Source: Leptospira venezuelensis
Lineage (GTDB): Bacteria > Spirochaetota > Leptospiria > Leptospirales > Leptospiraceae
Length of the DNA stretch: 64,000 bases
NCBI RefSeq assembly: GCF_002150035.1
Contig: NZ_NETS01000007.1
Coordinates: forward strand, 248,001 to 312,000
Direction: 5' to 3'
The first letter of the stretch is position 1. The number at the start of each line of letters is the position of its first letter. The notes under the pieces were generated by a model, which made no database searches, was not told where the DNA came from, and saw only the letters and a program-made list of their open reading frames with translations. The position numbers were made by a program, and so were the translations under genes. Of the stretch, positions 20,213 through 28,210 are shown in pieces.

Positions 20213-21562
20213 TTAAGGTTCTTCTCTAGTCCAATCGGAAACTAATTTTAAAAAATGTTCTCCTCTTTCCTCAAAATTCTTATATAGATCGAAGCTTGCA
20301 CATGCAGGAGAAAATACTACTGACGAAACCCTTGCTCTACCAGAACGAACTGCCGTTTTGATTTGGGAAAAACCTTCTTCCAAATTGTCCGCTAAGATCA
20401 GATGAGAACCTAAAATAGGGGAAATCACCGGTGCCCAGGTTTGTCTTGCTTCTCCTATTAATAAAACCCAACCGATACCTGAAGCTAAAAATTCTTTCAG
20501 CGGCTCCAGAGGTTCTGCTTTTGGTCTTCCTCCTAGGATCAGGAATATACCCTTTTTATCCTTCCAAGTGCTTAAACCAGCAAGCATACTGTGAAGGTTG
20601 GTGGACTTGGAATCATTGATAAAAGAAATACCAGCCGCTTTACCAGCATGTTGGAAACGATGAGGAAGGCCTTTAAAGGTTCCGATTAAATTTTGTATAT
20701 GTTCCGGTTTTGCACCGATCGCTTCGGCAGCTAGGATAGAAGCAGCCAAATTATCCAAATTGTGTCCCCCGGGAAGAGGAAAGTTTTTAGCATCATAAAC
20801 TGCATTAGCTGTTTTGATAGTTCTTTCTTCTTCGGAAATGATCGCATCATTACCCGATTCTCTGCCAAAGATCAAAATTTTGCAGGACCATCCGAGCTTT
20901 TCGATCCTTTCTTTAAAAAGTTTGGAACTGGTCACAAGTGTATGACGAGAATTAGAAAAATCTACAATTCGAGTCTTAGCTGCGAAATAATTATCTAAAT
21001 TTTTATGCCTTTCTAAATGGTCTGAGGCAAGGTTTAATATTACAGATACGTTAAGTTCTAATGGGCCAGAATCTTCTAACTGATAACTTGAAAGTTCCAA
21101 CACTGAAAGTGGAACCGGTTTTAGACAAAAATCACTGAAGGCCAAACCGATATTTCCACCTGCAGTTGCTCCAGGAAAATCTGCAGAAACTAGATGAGTG
21201 GTGAGAGAAGTTGTTGTGGATTTTCCGTCAGTGCCTGTGACTCCAATCAATTTTCCGGAATAGAACGCTCTCGCTAATTCTACTTCGGAAACTACCGGAA
21301 TTGCGAGAGAATTTGCTTGGGAAATTACCGGATGAGAAGGTGAAATGCCCGGACTTTTTACGATGAGTGCGATTGGAAGAAGGTCCGCTAAAATTACATC
21401 TTCACCTACGAATGTAACATCAGAATTGGGTAAGGCTTCCGAATTACAAAGAACAGCATTCGCCTGTCTCTCTTTCAAGAGTCGGAGAGCCGCCATGCCG
21501 GAAACTCCCCCGCCGAGAACCAGGACTCTTTGGCCTAATAAGGAGGTAGGAAAATTCTTCAT
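20213..21562 (-). CDS. murD: UDP-N-acetylmuramoylalanine--D-glutamate ligase
   Basis: At 449 residues, this is the cytoplasmic enzyme that adds D-glutamate to UDP-MurNAc-L-Ala in peptidoglycan synthesis. It has an N-terminal Rossmann segment (QRVLVLGGGVSGMAALRLL) and the Mur-ligase ATP loop GVTGTDGKSTTTSLTTHL near residue 110. Central ligase motifs (GGNIGLAF, LELSSYQLED) and the C-terminal domain entry (FINDSKSTNLHSM, ILGGRPK) follow. Length is normal. It lies alone, divergent from the STAS gene and convergent with the HD-GYP gene. Confidence 0.95.
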   Translation of the reverse strand: MKNFPTSLLGQRVLVLGGGVSGMAALRLLKERQANAVLCNSEALPNSDVTFVGEDVILADLLPIALIVKSPGISPSHPVISQANSLAIPVVSEVELARAFYSGKLIGVTGTDGKSTTTSLTTHLVSADFPGATAGGNIGLAFSDFCLKPVPLSVLELSSYQLEDSGPLELNVSVILNLASDHLERHKNLDNYFAAKTRIVDFSNSRHTLVTSSKLFKERIEKLGWSCKILIFGRESGNDAIISEEERTIKTANAVYDAKNFPLPGGHNLDNLAASILAAEAIGAKPEHIQNLIGTFKGLPHRFQHAGKAAGISFINDSKSTNLHSMLAGLSTWKDKKGIFLILGGRPKAEPLEPLKEFLASGIGWVLLIGEARQTWAPVISPILGSHLILADNLEEGFSQIKTAVRSGRARVSSVVFSPACASFDLYKNFEERGEHFLKLVSDWTREEP

Positions 21563-21636
21563 CTTGGGGAACTTGGTTGACAGGCTATTTTTTGCATCGA
21601 GAATTGTCTCTAAATTATCGCTAAGGGTAGGTTCCT

Positions 21637-21975
21637 TTGCTCGATCACAAGGTACAGGACGGAGTTCTAATAGTTTACCTCAAGGGACGTTTGGACGTTT
21701 CTATCGCAAACGAGGTGGAAGAAAATCTGAACGATCTAATCGATAACCAAGGACATACCAAGGTTATTCTGAACATGCAAGACGTAGACTATATGTCTTC
21801 CTCCGGATTCAGGGCTTGCATATCTACACTCAGAAAATTGAACGCAAAAGAAGGCGGTCTCAAAATCTGCGGGATCAAACCGGCAGTAAAAAGAATTTTC
21901 GACGTGATCGAACTTACCTCTCTATTTGATATCCGCGAAACTGAGGACGAGGCGCTTCGAACCTTTCGTGCATAA
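21637..21975 (+). CDS. STAS-domain anti-sigma factor antagonist
   Basis: A 112-residue single STAS domain of the SpoIIAA/RsbV type. The beta strand VLIVYLKGRLDVSIANEVEE, the phosphorylation loop DVDYMSSSGFRACIS (candidate serines 54-56) and the end KRIFDVIELTSLFDI are typical. Such proteins bind anti-sigma kinases when unphosphorylated, so SpoIIE-type phosphatases would control it; no partner kinase is in the window. The start is TTG at 21637 with an AGG-containing site about eight bases upstream, and no ATG fits. It is followed after three bases by trpC, probably in one transcript. Confidence 0.88.
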   Translation: MLDHKVQDGVLIVYLKGRLDVSIANEVEENLNDLIDNQGHTKVILNMQDVDYMSSSGFRACISTLRKLNAKEGGLKICGIKPAVKRIFDVIELTSLFDIRETEDEALRTFRA

Positions 21976-21978
21976 CCG

Positions 21979-22731
21979 ATGATGGCATTACATCGGGTTC
22001 TCCAAGAAATCGTAGAAGAAAAAAAAAGGGAAATCGAAACGATTCCCGAATACAAACCTTCTCCATATTCCGGAGTAGGTTTGTGGCAATCACTGCGCTC
22101 TCGCAAATTTTCAATCATCTCTGAATGTAAAAAGATGAGTCCTTCTTCCGGAATCATCCGGCAAGAATATGATGCCGTCACTATTGCAAAAACTTATTCA
22201 GAATGTGGCGCCACTGCTATCTCAGTTCTTACGGATAAGAAATTTTTTGGCGGATCCCTTGAAGATCTCAAAAATGTTTCTTCTCAGGTGAATATACCTA
22301 TATTAAGAAAAGATTTTATAATAGATGCAAAACAAGTGGCAGAAGCTCGTGAATATGGAGCGGCTGCAATCTTACTCATAGTCCGTATCCTCACACCTGA
22401 AAAACTCGCTGAACTTATTAAAGAAGCCAAAAGGTTTAATATGGATGTTCTCACTGAGATCCATACGGAAGAAGAAGCAACCATCGCAGCTAAAGCGGGT
22501 GCAAACATCGTTGGGATCAATACCCGTGACCTGGATGATTTTAGCATCCACCAGGAGCTTGTTCCTAAGGTAGCTTCTAAACTTTCTCCCAATATCGTAA
22601 AAGTTGGGGAATCTGGGGTTAAGAGCAAGGCGGACTTGGATGAATTTCGTTCTCATGTGGATGCGGCTCTTATCGGGACTTACTTCATGGAAAAGGCTGA
22701 TATCCGTAAAGCTTGGCTGGAATTATTTTAA
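21979..22731 (+). CDS. trpC: Indole-3-glycerol phosphate synthase
   Basis: A 250-residue TIM-barrel enzyme that closes CdRP to indole-3-glycerol phosphate in tryptophan synthesis. Family motifs are present in order: LQEIVEEKKREIE, ISECKKMSPSSG with the catalytic lysine region, ISVLTDKKFFGGSLEDL, ILRKDFIID, VGINTRDLDDF and VGESGVKS. Two ATGs stand side by side at the start. It follows the STAS gene by three bases rather than other trp genes, so the pathway genes are scattered. A palindrome-bounded repeat begins 22 bases after its stop. Confidence 0.95.
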   Translation: MMALHRVLQEIVEEKKREIETIPEYKPSPYSGVGLWQSLRSRKFSIISECKKMSPSSGIIRQEYDAVTIAKTYSECGATAISVLTDKKFFGGSLEDLKNVSSQVNIPILRKDFIIDAKQVAEAREYGAAAILLIVRILTPEKLAELIKEAKRFNMDVLTEIHTEEEATIAAKAGANIVGINTRDLDDFSIHQELVPKVASKLSPNIVKVGESGVKSKADLDEFRSHVDAALIGTYFMEKADIRKAWLELF

Positions 22732-22752
22732 GAACTCAACCAGGAACAAGTT

Positions 22753-22899
22753 TGTTGGAACTCCAACATTGTAGCTAAGGCGGCCCCCGCCCAGGTTCGG
22801 GAGGGGGGAGTGGCCCGTGGGAGGGCGCTTTCCCAAATATCAGAAAATCCTTCCTTCGTCAACGAAATCTTTCTCTTCGAATTTGTAGGAGCTCCTACA
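22753..22899 (+). repeat. Palindrome-bounded intergenic repeat, copy A
   Basis: This 147-bp unit is bounded by TGTTGGAACTCCAACA (22753-22768) and TGTAGGAGCTCCTACA (22884-22899). Inside lie a GC hairpin (CCCCCGCCC pairing with GGGAGGGGG), the conserved core GAGTGGCCCGTGGGAGGGCG and a CGTCAACGAAAT block. Three more copies occur at 38985, 56392 and 58240 in the same orientation. It begins 22 bases after the trpC stop. The remainder of the 355-bp gap to 23087 holds nothing I can recognise except the ribosome site of the next gene. Confidence 0.85.
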
Positions 22900-23086
22900 T
22901 ACGAATAACATCTCTCTGCGAAACTTGTTTTCACTTTTTTCAAAAACGCATTCTAAGTTTTCTAAAACGTATGTTTGAAGAAGATTCTTCCTCCTTTTCC
23001 TATTGGAAAAAAGATATTGCCTAATGAATTGTGTGGAATGTAAAATGCCCTTTCGTCTTTTTTAAGGCCAGTTGGGAGGTTTTTAC

Positions 23087-24157
23087 ATGGCGTTTGAAGA
23101 ATCAGGGGAAGGTTCGAGCATATTCGGATCGATTGGTGACTCATTCAAAGGAATGTTGGCTGGGGTAGTTTTATTCCCTCTTTCCTTATATTTGATATTT
23201 CAAGTGGAAACTTGCGAGCAAGCGAGTGCGGCTCTCAAAGGTGCACTGCCTGCGTCCCAAGCAAAAGCTGGGGTTGCATCTTACGTAACAGGTAAACTGA
23301 GCGCTGATACATTGGGTGGCGAGTTCGTAAAACCAGGAAAATATATTTCCTATTCTCAATCTTCCGAAGTATATGCCTGGAAAGAAACAAGCAAAGAAGA
23401 TTCTAAAACCAAAAAAACGATCTACGATTGCGAATTGGATTGGATCTCTTCTCCTAAAAATCCTAAAAATTTCAAAGATCCTGCCTGTAAGTCTAAACCT
23501 TTCTATAAAGCTACTGTGGATGATAAAAGTTCCGTTGCTTCCGATGCGAAGGTGAAAACGGACGATGGAAAAACTTATAGTGTAAATTTAAGCAAAGTGG
23601 ATCTAACTTCTGCTGTACCCTCTGTGAGTCCTGGCTCAGGAGAATTATCCAAGGGAATTGCTGAAGGAGATCACATCTACTTGTCTCAAAAATGTGCGAG
23701 TGATCAAACAGAAGGTTGCGAGAGGATCAGTGTATCTCTGGTTCCTGTTCCTGAAGAAAGTATGACTTTTGTTGGATCAGTGAGCGGAAGCTCGATTGGT
23801 GAATTCACAAGCGAAGAGGGTAATAAATTTCTAAACGCTTCCGTGGGCGATTACCAAACCACTATGAAAGATATCCAAAGCGACGATAATACAACTAAAT
23901 GGTTGATGAGACTGGGATGTTTTATTGCGATGTGGGTGAGTTTTAATCTTCTCGCAGGACCATTACTTTCTCTTTTAAGTTTTGTTCCATTTGTAGGCGA
24001 ATTAGGAAAAGCTGCGCTTTCTGTTGTGTTTGGAGTTGTAGCATTCGTGATTACCGCTATTACCATTCTTCTCGTGAAGTTCTGGTATATCTGGCTGATA
24101 TTGGGTCTTGCCGCAATCAGTTATGCTATCTATAAGAAGAAGGCAGCAACAGCTTAG
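23087..24157 (+). CDS. TMEM43-family membrane protein
   Basis: A 356-residue protein read from ATG 23087, seven bases after a strong GGGAGG; an in-frame TTG at 23072 lies upstream of that site and is not needed. One hydrophobic helix sits near residues 22-40 (GMLAGVVLFPLSLYLIF). A soluble loop of about 240 residues follows, and then three or four helices at the C-terminus (WLMRLGCFIAMWVSFNLLAG onward). The order helix, large loop, helices and the texts EGDHIYLSQK, ISVSLVPVPEESMTFVG fit the TMEM43/LUMA family. Members are membrane proteins of unclear biochemical role. The loop has several cysteines. A terminator follows. Confidence 0.75.
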   Translation: MAFEESGEGSSIFGSIGDSFKGMLAGVVLFPLSLYLIFQVETCEQASAALKGALPASQAKAGVASYVTGKLSADTLGGEFVKPGKYISYSQSSEVYAWKETSKEDSKTKKTIYDCELDWISSPKNPKNFKDPACKSKPFYKATVDDKSSVASDAKVKTDDGKTYSVNLSKVDLTSAVPSVSPGSGELSKGIAEGDHIYLSQKCASDQTEGCERISVSLVPVPEESMTFVGSVSGSSIGEFTSEEGNKFLNASVGDYQTTMKDIQSDDNTTKWLMRLGCFIAMWVSFNLLAGPLLSLLSFVPFVGELGKAALSVVFGVVAFVITAITILLVKFWYIWLILGLAAISYAIYKKKAATA

Positions 24158-24181
24158 TTCCATATTAAAAATGTAATAAAG

Positions 24182-24210
24182 AAAAGGCCGGGAATTTCTC
24201 GGCCTTTTTT
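24182..24210 (+). terminator. Rho-independent terminator after the TMEM43-like gene
   Basis: AAAAGGCCG at 24182-24190 pairs with CGGCCTTTT from 24200 around a nine-base loop. A run of T (TTTTTTATTTTTTT) follows the stem, so it is a strong intrinsic terminator. Confidence 0.88.
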
Positions 24211-24479
24211 ATTTTTTTGCTGCTCGGATTTATCATCTTGTCAATAAAAACTTTCCAAAAAGTAAACGTGCGTTTATTCGAAACCAGGATTAAATCATGC
24301 TTTAGAACATGATTTTAAGTGAGTTTTTGAGAAAATAAGAGACGCATAAGTCTATTAAAAATAACGCACGTTATCCTAAAAATCGTCAATTATAGTGAAA
24401 AAAATCCTTGTCTATACCGTTATAGTATGTACCAGTATAGCGATCGATACACGATTCGAACAATTGATATAAAAAAAGA
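24211..24479 (+). promoter_or_regulatory. AT-rich leader region with two inverted repeats
   Basis: No reading frame is credible here. Two exact inverted repeats stand out. AACGTGCGTT (24265-24274) pairs with AACGCACGTT (24363-24372) across 88 bases. AAATCATG (24292-24299) pairs with CATGATTT (24308-24315) around an eight-base loop. They lie between the terminator of the upstream gene and the promoter of the three-lipoprotein block, so they may bind a regulator. Confidence 0.45.
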
Positions 24480-24508
24480 TTGAAGGTTTTTTGGGACCGC
24501 GGTATAAA
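24480..24508 (+). promoter_or_regulatory. Sigma70-type promoter of the large-lipoprotein block
   Basis: TTGAAG at 24480-24485 and TATAAA at 24503-24508 are separated by 17 bp. Transcription would begin near 24515, giving a 5' leader of about 65 bases before ATG 24581. A GAGAGG ribosome site ends eight bases before that ATG. Confidence 0.6.
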
Positions 24509-24580
24509 TAGAGGCCGTTCTGGTTCTAAAAAATAACAATTGTTCAAAAAAGCGAACATGGACCCAGAGAGGTTTAAGGG

Positions 24581-27500
24581 ATGAAGATGCTGCCATTTGG
24601 AGATGTCACCGGGGGAAGATTTCGGCTCCTGGATTTTAAGAAAAATATAATTTTCATTTCTCTTATATTATCATTATCTGCTGCTTGTTCCCATGCCGGA
24701 ACGGATAAAAACGGGATCTCCCAATTTTCAGATAATACTGATGATTACAAAGGTGTTTCTTTATTCAGTTTTTTGAATCCTTATCCAGTGGTGAAAAGTT
24801 TTTTCACCAATTTGGATCCAGTTGGCTTTAATGAAGCGCTGGGTGATGCACTCTCTAAAGCGCCAAGAACTGATAATTTGGGCACAATTCGCGCCCTAGA
24901 ATCTGCAATGTTGCAAAGTAGGACAAGTGTCCAAACCCTTTCTCTTGGCCTTGCGGACATGATTGAGAAGATGCAGACTTCTAATCCTGCTGCATATTCT
25001 TCGATCCAGCCCGTTTTTGAGAAGATCCGTCATTATAATAAACCTGTGGTTCGTAATCTTATGCCTCTCGGCGCGAATCAACTTTTGATCGAATATAATA
25101 CTAAAACTGCGAATCAAATTGCGACTTCTATCCACGATACTGCGGATATTCTGACGGATCCAGATTCTATAGATACTCTCCACGATGTAGAAGATTTTCT
25201 TTATAAAGGATTGCGTAAAAACACCACGTTCCGCACAGGATTGGAGAATTTATTAGGAGGATTTTTTGCTCCTTCTCTTCTTACGGATCGCACATTAAAA
25301 GAAGGTTTTATCTCTCTTGTTTACGATTTCGGCGAGATGATGTATAAGGCTGCTGGTTTTGAAGACCAGATGACTCCTCAGACTTCATTTAAGAATTTTA
25401 TAATAAACGCTGAGAACTTTTTCACCGCAAATACTATCTCTCCGGCAGACCCGACAGCTAACGAATATTCAACAAACGCGGCTTATAATGCTCCAGGTGG
25501 TACTTTAAAACCTGCTGAATTGAGAACGATGCTGAGAGATCTATTCGTAACGATCAAAGGATTAATTTTTGCTCAGGGAGATGTAACAGTAAACGTTTTG
25601 AAAGAGACCGCTAAAAATGCGTATCTCCTTGACTTTATGAGAAATTCTTCCGGTTCCAGCCAAACTTTTAAAGATCTTTTGCAGTTAGATGGAGACGGAA
25701 GAAATCGCCAAACAGATGTGGAAAGTCGCCCGGTTTCTTCCTTGGAAACTCTGTTTATCGTTCTTACTCTTGCTGATAATTACGGTTATAGATGGAATCC
25801 AGTTGATTCCGGGAATCCAGCTACGACTCAAATCCACAATAATGCTTTAACTGATACCGGCTCCGTGACGACGGGTGGTGAGCTAACATTGGGTGATGCG
25901 ATGTTTAGCATGGGATCCGTTATAGGATCTGACGATTCATTCAATTTTAAGAATATTACAGAACTTAGTCGTACGAGTTCTAAGGTTTTCCGCGATGGCT
26001 CCGTTTATAAAATAGGTTTCAATACAAGAGTACTTTCTATTTTAGAAGCCGCTTCTCGCGGAGAAGCTCAACAAATTACTGATCCGAGTTCAGAGGCAAC
26101 CTTCGATAAGTTGTACAATAAAACGGTTCCTTGGATGCTCGACTGGATCGTTAAGGTTACCTTAGAAGGTTATGGTCCTTATTATAGTCAAACTGATGGC
26201 GGTGGACAGCCAATTGCTCCGAACGGAAATCCTCTACAGTATCAAGCGAGCTGGAATACTTCCAAATATTACGTACAGATTGATCCGGGAACAGGTGGAG
26301 AAAGGAGAATTTACCTTGGAGGAGTGGATCAAACTGCCGCTTCTGCTGTGTTAACCAATAAAGGTTATTATTCAATAACTGAGACTGCTCCCGCTCCTAT
26401 CTTAGTTGCAAGTGCGGAAGAGGCGTTTTATAAAAATCTACAATGGCTCCTTTACGAAAAAAGGTTCGTAGCAGTTCTGCCTGTAAGAGCTAAGTTAGCC
26501 GCTACGGTTACTTACCAAGAAGCATTATTTATTACTGCGATCGGAAACGGGATCATGGGGATGATGAACCTTAGTCCTAATTGTGGCCCTTTGAAAGATG
26601 ATTGTACTAATTTTAATGGGTTTTGGCAGAAAAAAGGAACTCCACTCAAGTCCTTTGATTCAGGCACCCAAGCAGGCCCTTGGGTAGTTCAGGATACAGA
26701 CCTTCAAGATCTTTCTAATGAACCTGGAGATTCCGTTTTCTTAGTAGAAGGTTGGGGATATGGTTTAGCTGGTAACGAAGGTTTTCAGGTCACCGCTGTA
26801 TATTCTGCATTATTCCCTTTATTAATTCCTGACCCTACCACTGTGTATGGAATGATTCCTCCCGTAATATCTCAAAATGCTGGAGTGATTAAGCAGCTTG
26901 GTTTCTTGGGGACTACTGATACTCCGGCTTCGCAAGTTAATACTAACTGGAATAAAAGAAATCGTCTTACTCCTTTCATCGTATCTTTGGCCAAGGCTTT
27001 AGGAGATGATGCTAAAATTCCTGCAAACAGAACTGCAGGTAAAAATCCTTATAAACTATTTACTGGCCTTGCAGAAATATTCTCTCGTCCTTACGTCTTT
27101 TTCGGCCAGGATGAGACGTTTAGAACCGGCGACAATCTTCCTGCAAAACCTAGTTTTATCCAGATCAGAGTAGTTGGAATTGGATCGGGGTTGAGAAACC
27201 CAGCTGCTACTCCAGTAGAATATAAACCTTCTAAAAATTACAGAAGTCTCCTAAGCGTTTTAATAGAAGGAACATCTACACCTACAAGTACTGATCGTAA
27301 CCGTATGACTGACGGTCCTTTGGATCTATTAAGTAAAACTGATATTCTTTCCGGGCTGATCAAGTTTACTACCAATCTTGGAGATCCTGCTAAGGTAGAT
27401 GCGAGAAATAAGATCATGGATGGTCTTTCCGGGATTTTGGGCCAAACAAAACTTTGGTCTGATTGTGGCGGAGAGGCGAATTTTCAAACCAACTGTCCGA

Positions 27501-28210
27501 ACCAATTCGCAATTGATGAAGGAATTGATTGGTTGGTATATCGTGTTGCAGATAAATACGATGATCGTCCTCGCAACGACCTATACGCTCCTTCTTGGGT
27601 GAAAGTAGATGATCTAGTCAGAAGAATTCGCGATTATATCTCCAGATCTTCCGGTTGGTCTTTGGTGAAGTCTTTGGACTTCTTACTGGATCTCTTGTTG
27701 GATATCCAACTCACAGCGACTGAAATTACAAATACTTTGGATCTTCTTTCTTCTCTCTTCTATGTGGGAGATGATACTGATCCGAACAATTCTGCTCTGG
27801 ATACGAGAACTTATACTATTTCTGATATTGTTACAACAAGCCTTCCTCCTGTTTTGGATTCAATGGCTCCTTACGGAAGGAATTTATACGCAACAGGTTA
27901 TCAATTAGGTAAGCCTGGCAGCTTCTTTACCTTCTTGGAAAAGAATGCGAACATGTCTTCTCAATACTCTGTAGAAGAACTATTCGAAAATACTAAAGTA
28001 CTTCTAAGATCCGATATGATCCAAACTCCACTCATGGATAACAGGGCATTCCTGTATTCTGCAGGGACGTTGATTGGATTGTTTGGAGATATTTATGAAA
28101 GAGGCCGTCGTTTCTCAGGATCTGATGCCTTCTTCTATGATAATTGGAATAATGGACAGCCCACGTCGACGTACTGGGACGATATGAATGCGATATTCTC
28201 ACTAAGATGA
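24581..28210 (+). CDS. Large hypothetical lipoprotein
   Basis: A 1209-residue protein with a long N-region, a hydrophobic stretch (NIIFISLILSL) and a lipobox SLSAAC, so Cys36 is probably lipidated. The mature protein has no recognisable domain. It is rich in Asn, Asp, Thr and Ser with helical pieces near the start (ESAMLQSRTSVQTLSLGLAD) and many aromatic residues, suggesting a large folded surface or periplasmic protein. It overlaps the next lipoprotein by four bases (ATGA), so the products are made together. I know no function for this family. Confidence 0.8.
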   Translation: MKMLPFGDVTGGRFRLLDFKKNIIFISLILSLSAACSHAGTDKNGISQFSDNTDDYKGVSLFSFLNPYPVVKSFFTNLDPVGFNEALGDALSKAPRTDNLGTIRALESAMLQSRTSVQTLSLGLADMIEKMQTSNPAAYSSIQPVFEKIRHYNKPVVRNLMPLGANQLLIEYNTKTANQIATSIHDTADILTDPDSIDTLHDVEDFLYKGLRKNTTFRTGLENLLGGFFAPSLLTDRTLKEGFISLVYDFGEMMYKAAGFEDQMTPQTSFKNFIINAENFFTANTISPADPTANEYSTNAAYNAPGGTLKPAELRTMLRDLFVTIKGLIFAQGDVTVNVLKETAKNAYLLDFMRNSSGSSQTFKDLLQLDGDGRNRQTDVESRPVSSLETLFIVLTLADNYGYRWNPVDSGNPATTQIHNNALTDTGSVTTGGELTLGDAMFSMGSVIGSDDSFNFKNITELSRTSSKVFRDGSVYKIGFNTRVLSILEAASRGEAQQITDPSSEATFDKLYNKTVPWMLDWIVKVTLEGYGPYYSQTDGGGQPIAPNGNPLQYQASWNTSKYYVQIDPGTGGERRIYLGGVDQTAASAVLTNKGYYSITETAPAPILVASAEEAFYKNLQWLLYEKRFVAVLPVRAKLAATVTYQEALFITAIGNGIMGMMNLSPNCGPLKDDCTNFNGFWQKKGTPLKSFDSGTQAGPWVVQDTDLQDLSNEPGDSVFLVEGWGYGLAGNEGFQVTAVYSALFPLLIPDPTTVYGMIPPVISQNAGVIKQLGFLGTTDTPASQVNTNWNKRNRLTPFIVSLAKALGDDAKIPANRTAGKNPYKLFTGLAEIFSRPYVFFGQDETFRTGDNLPAKPSFIQIRVVGIGSGLRNPAATPVEYKPSKNYRSLLSVLIEGTSTPTSTDRNRMTDGPLDLLSKTDILSGLIKFTTNLGDPAKVDARNKIMDGLSGILGQTKLWSDCGGEANFQTNCPNQFAIDEGIDWLVYRVADKYDDRPRNDLYAPSWVKVDDLVRRIRDYISRSSGWSLVKSLDFLLDLLLDIQLTATEITNTLDLLSSLFYVGDDTDPNNSALDTRTYTISDIVTTSLPPVLDSMAPYGRNLYATGYQLGKPGSFFTFLEKNANMSSQYSVEELFENTKVLLRSDMIQTPLMDNRAFLYSAGTLIGLFGDIYERGRRFSGSDAFFYDNWNNGQPTSTYWDDMNAIFSLR

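Noticed and set aside
21345..21746. 133-residue plus-strand frame
   Set aside because: Antisense to the murD N-terminus and overlapping the STAS gene in another frame; no domain match.
22728..22943. 71-residue minus-strand frame over repeat copy A
   Set aside because: As for copy B, it contains the translated repeat core (ALPRATPPSRTWAG) and no ribosome site.
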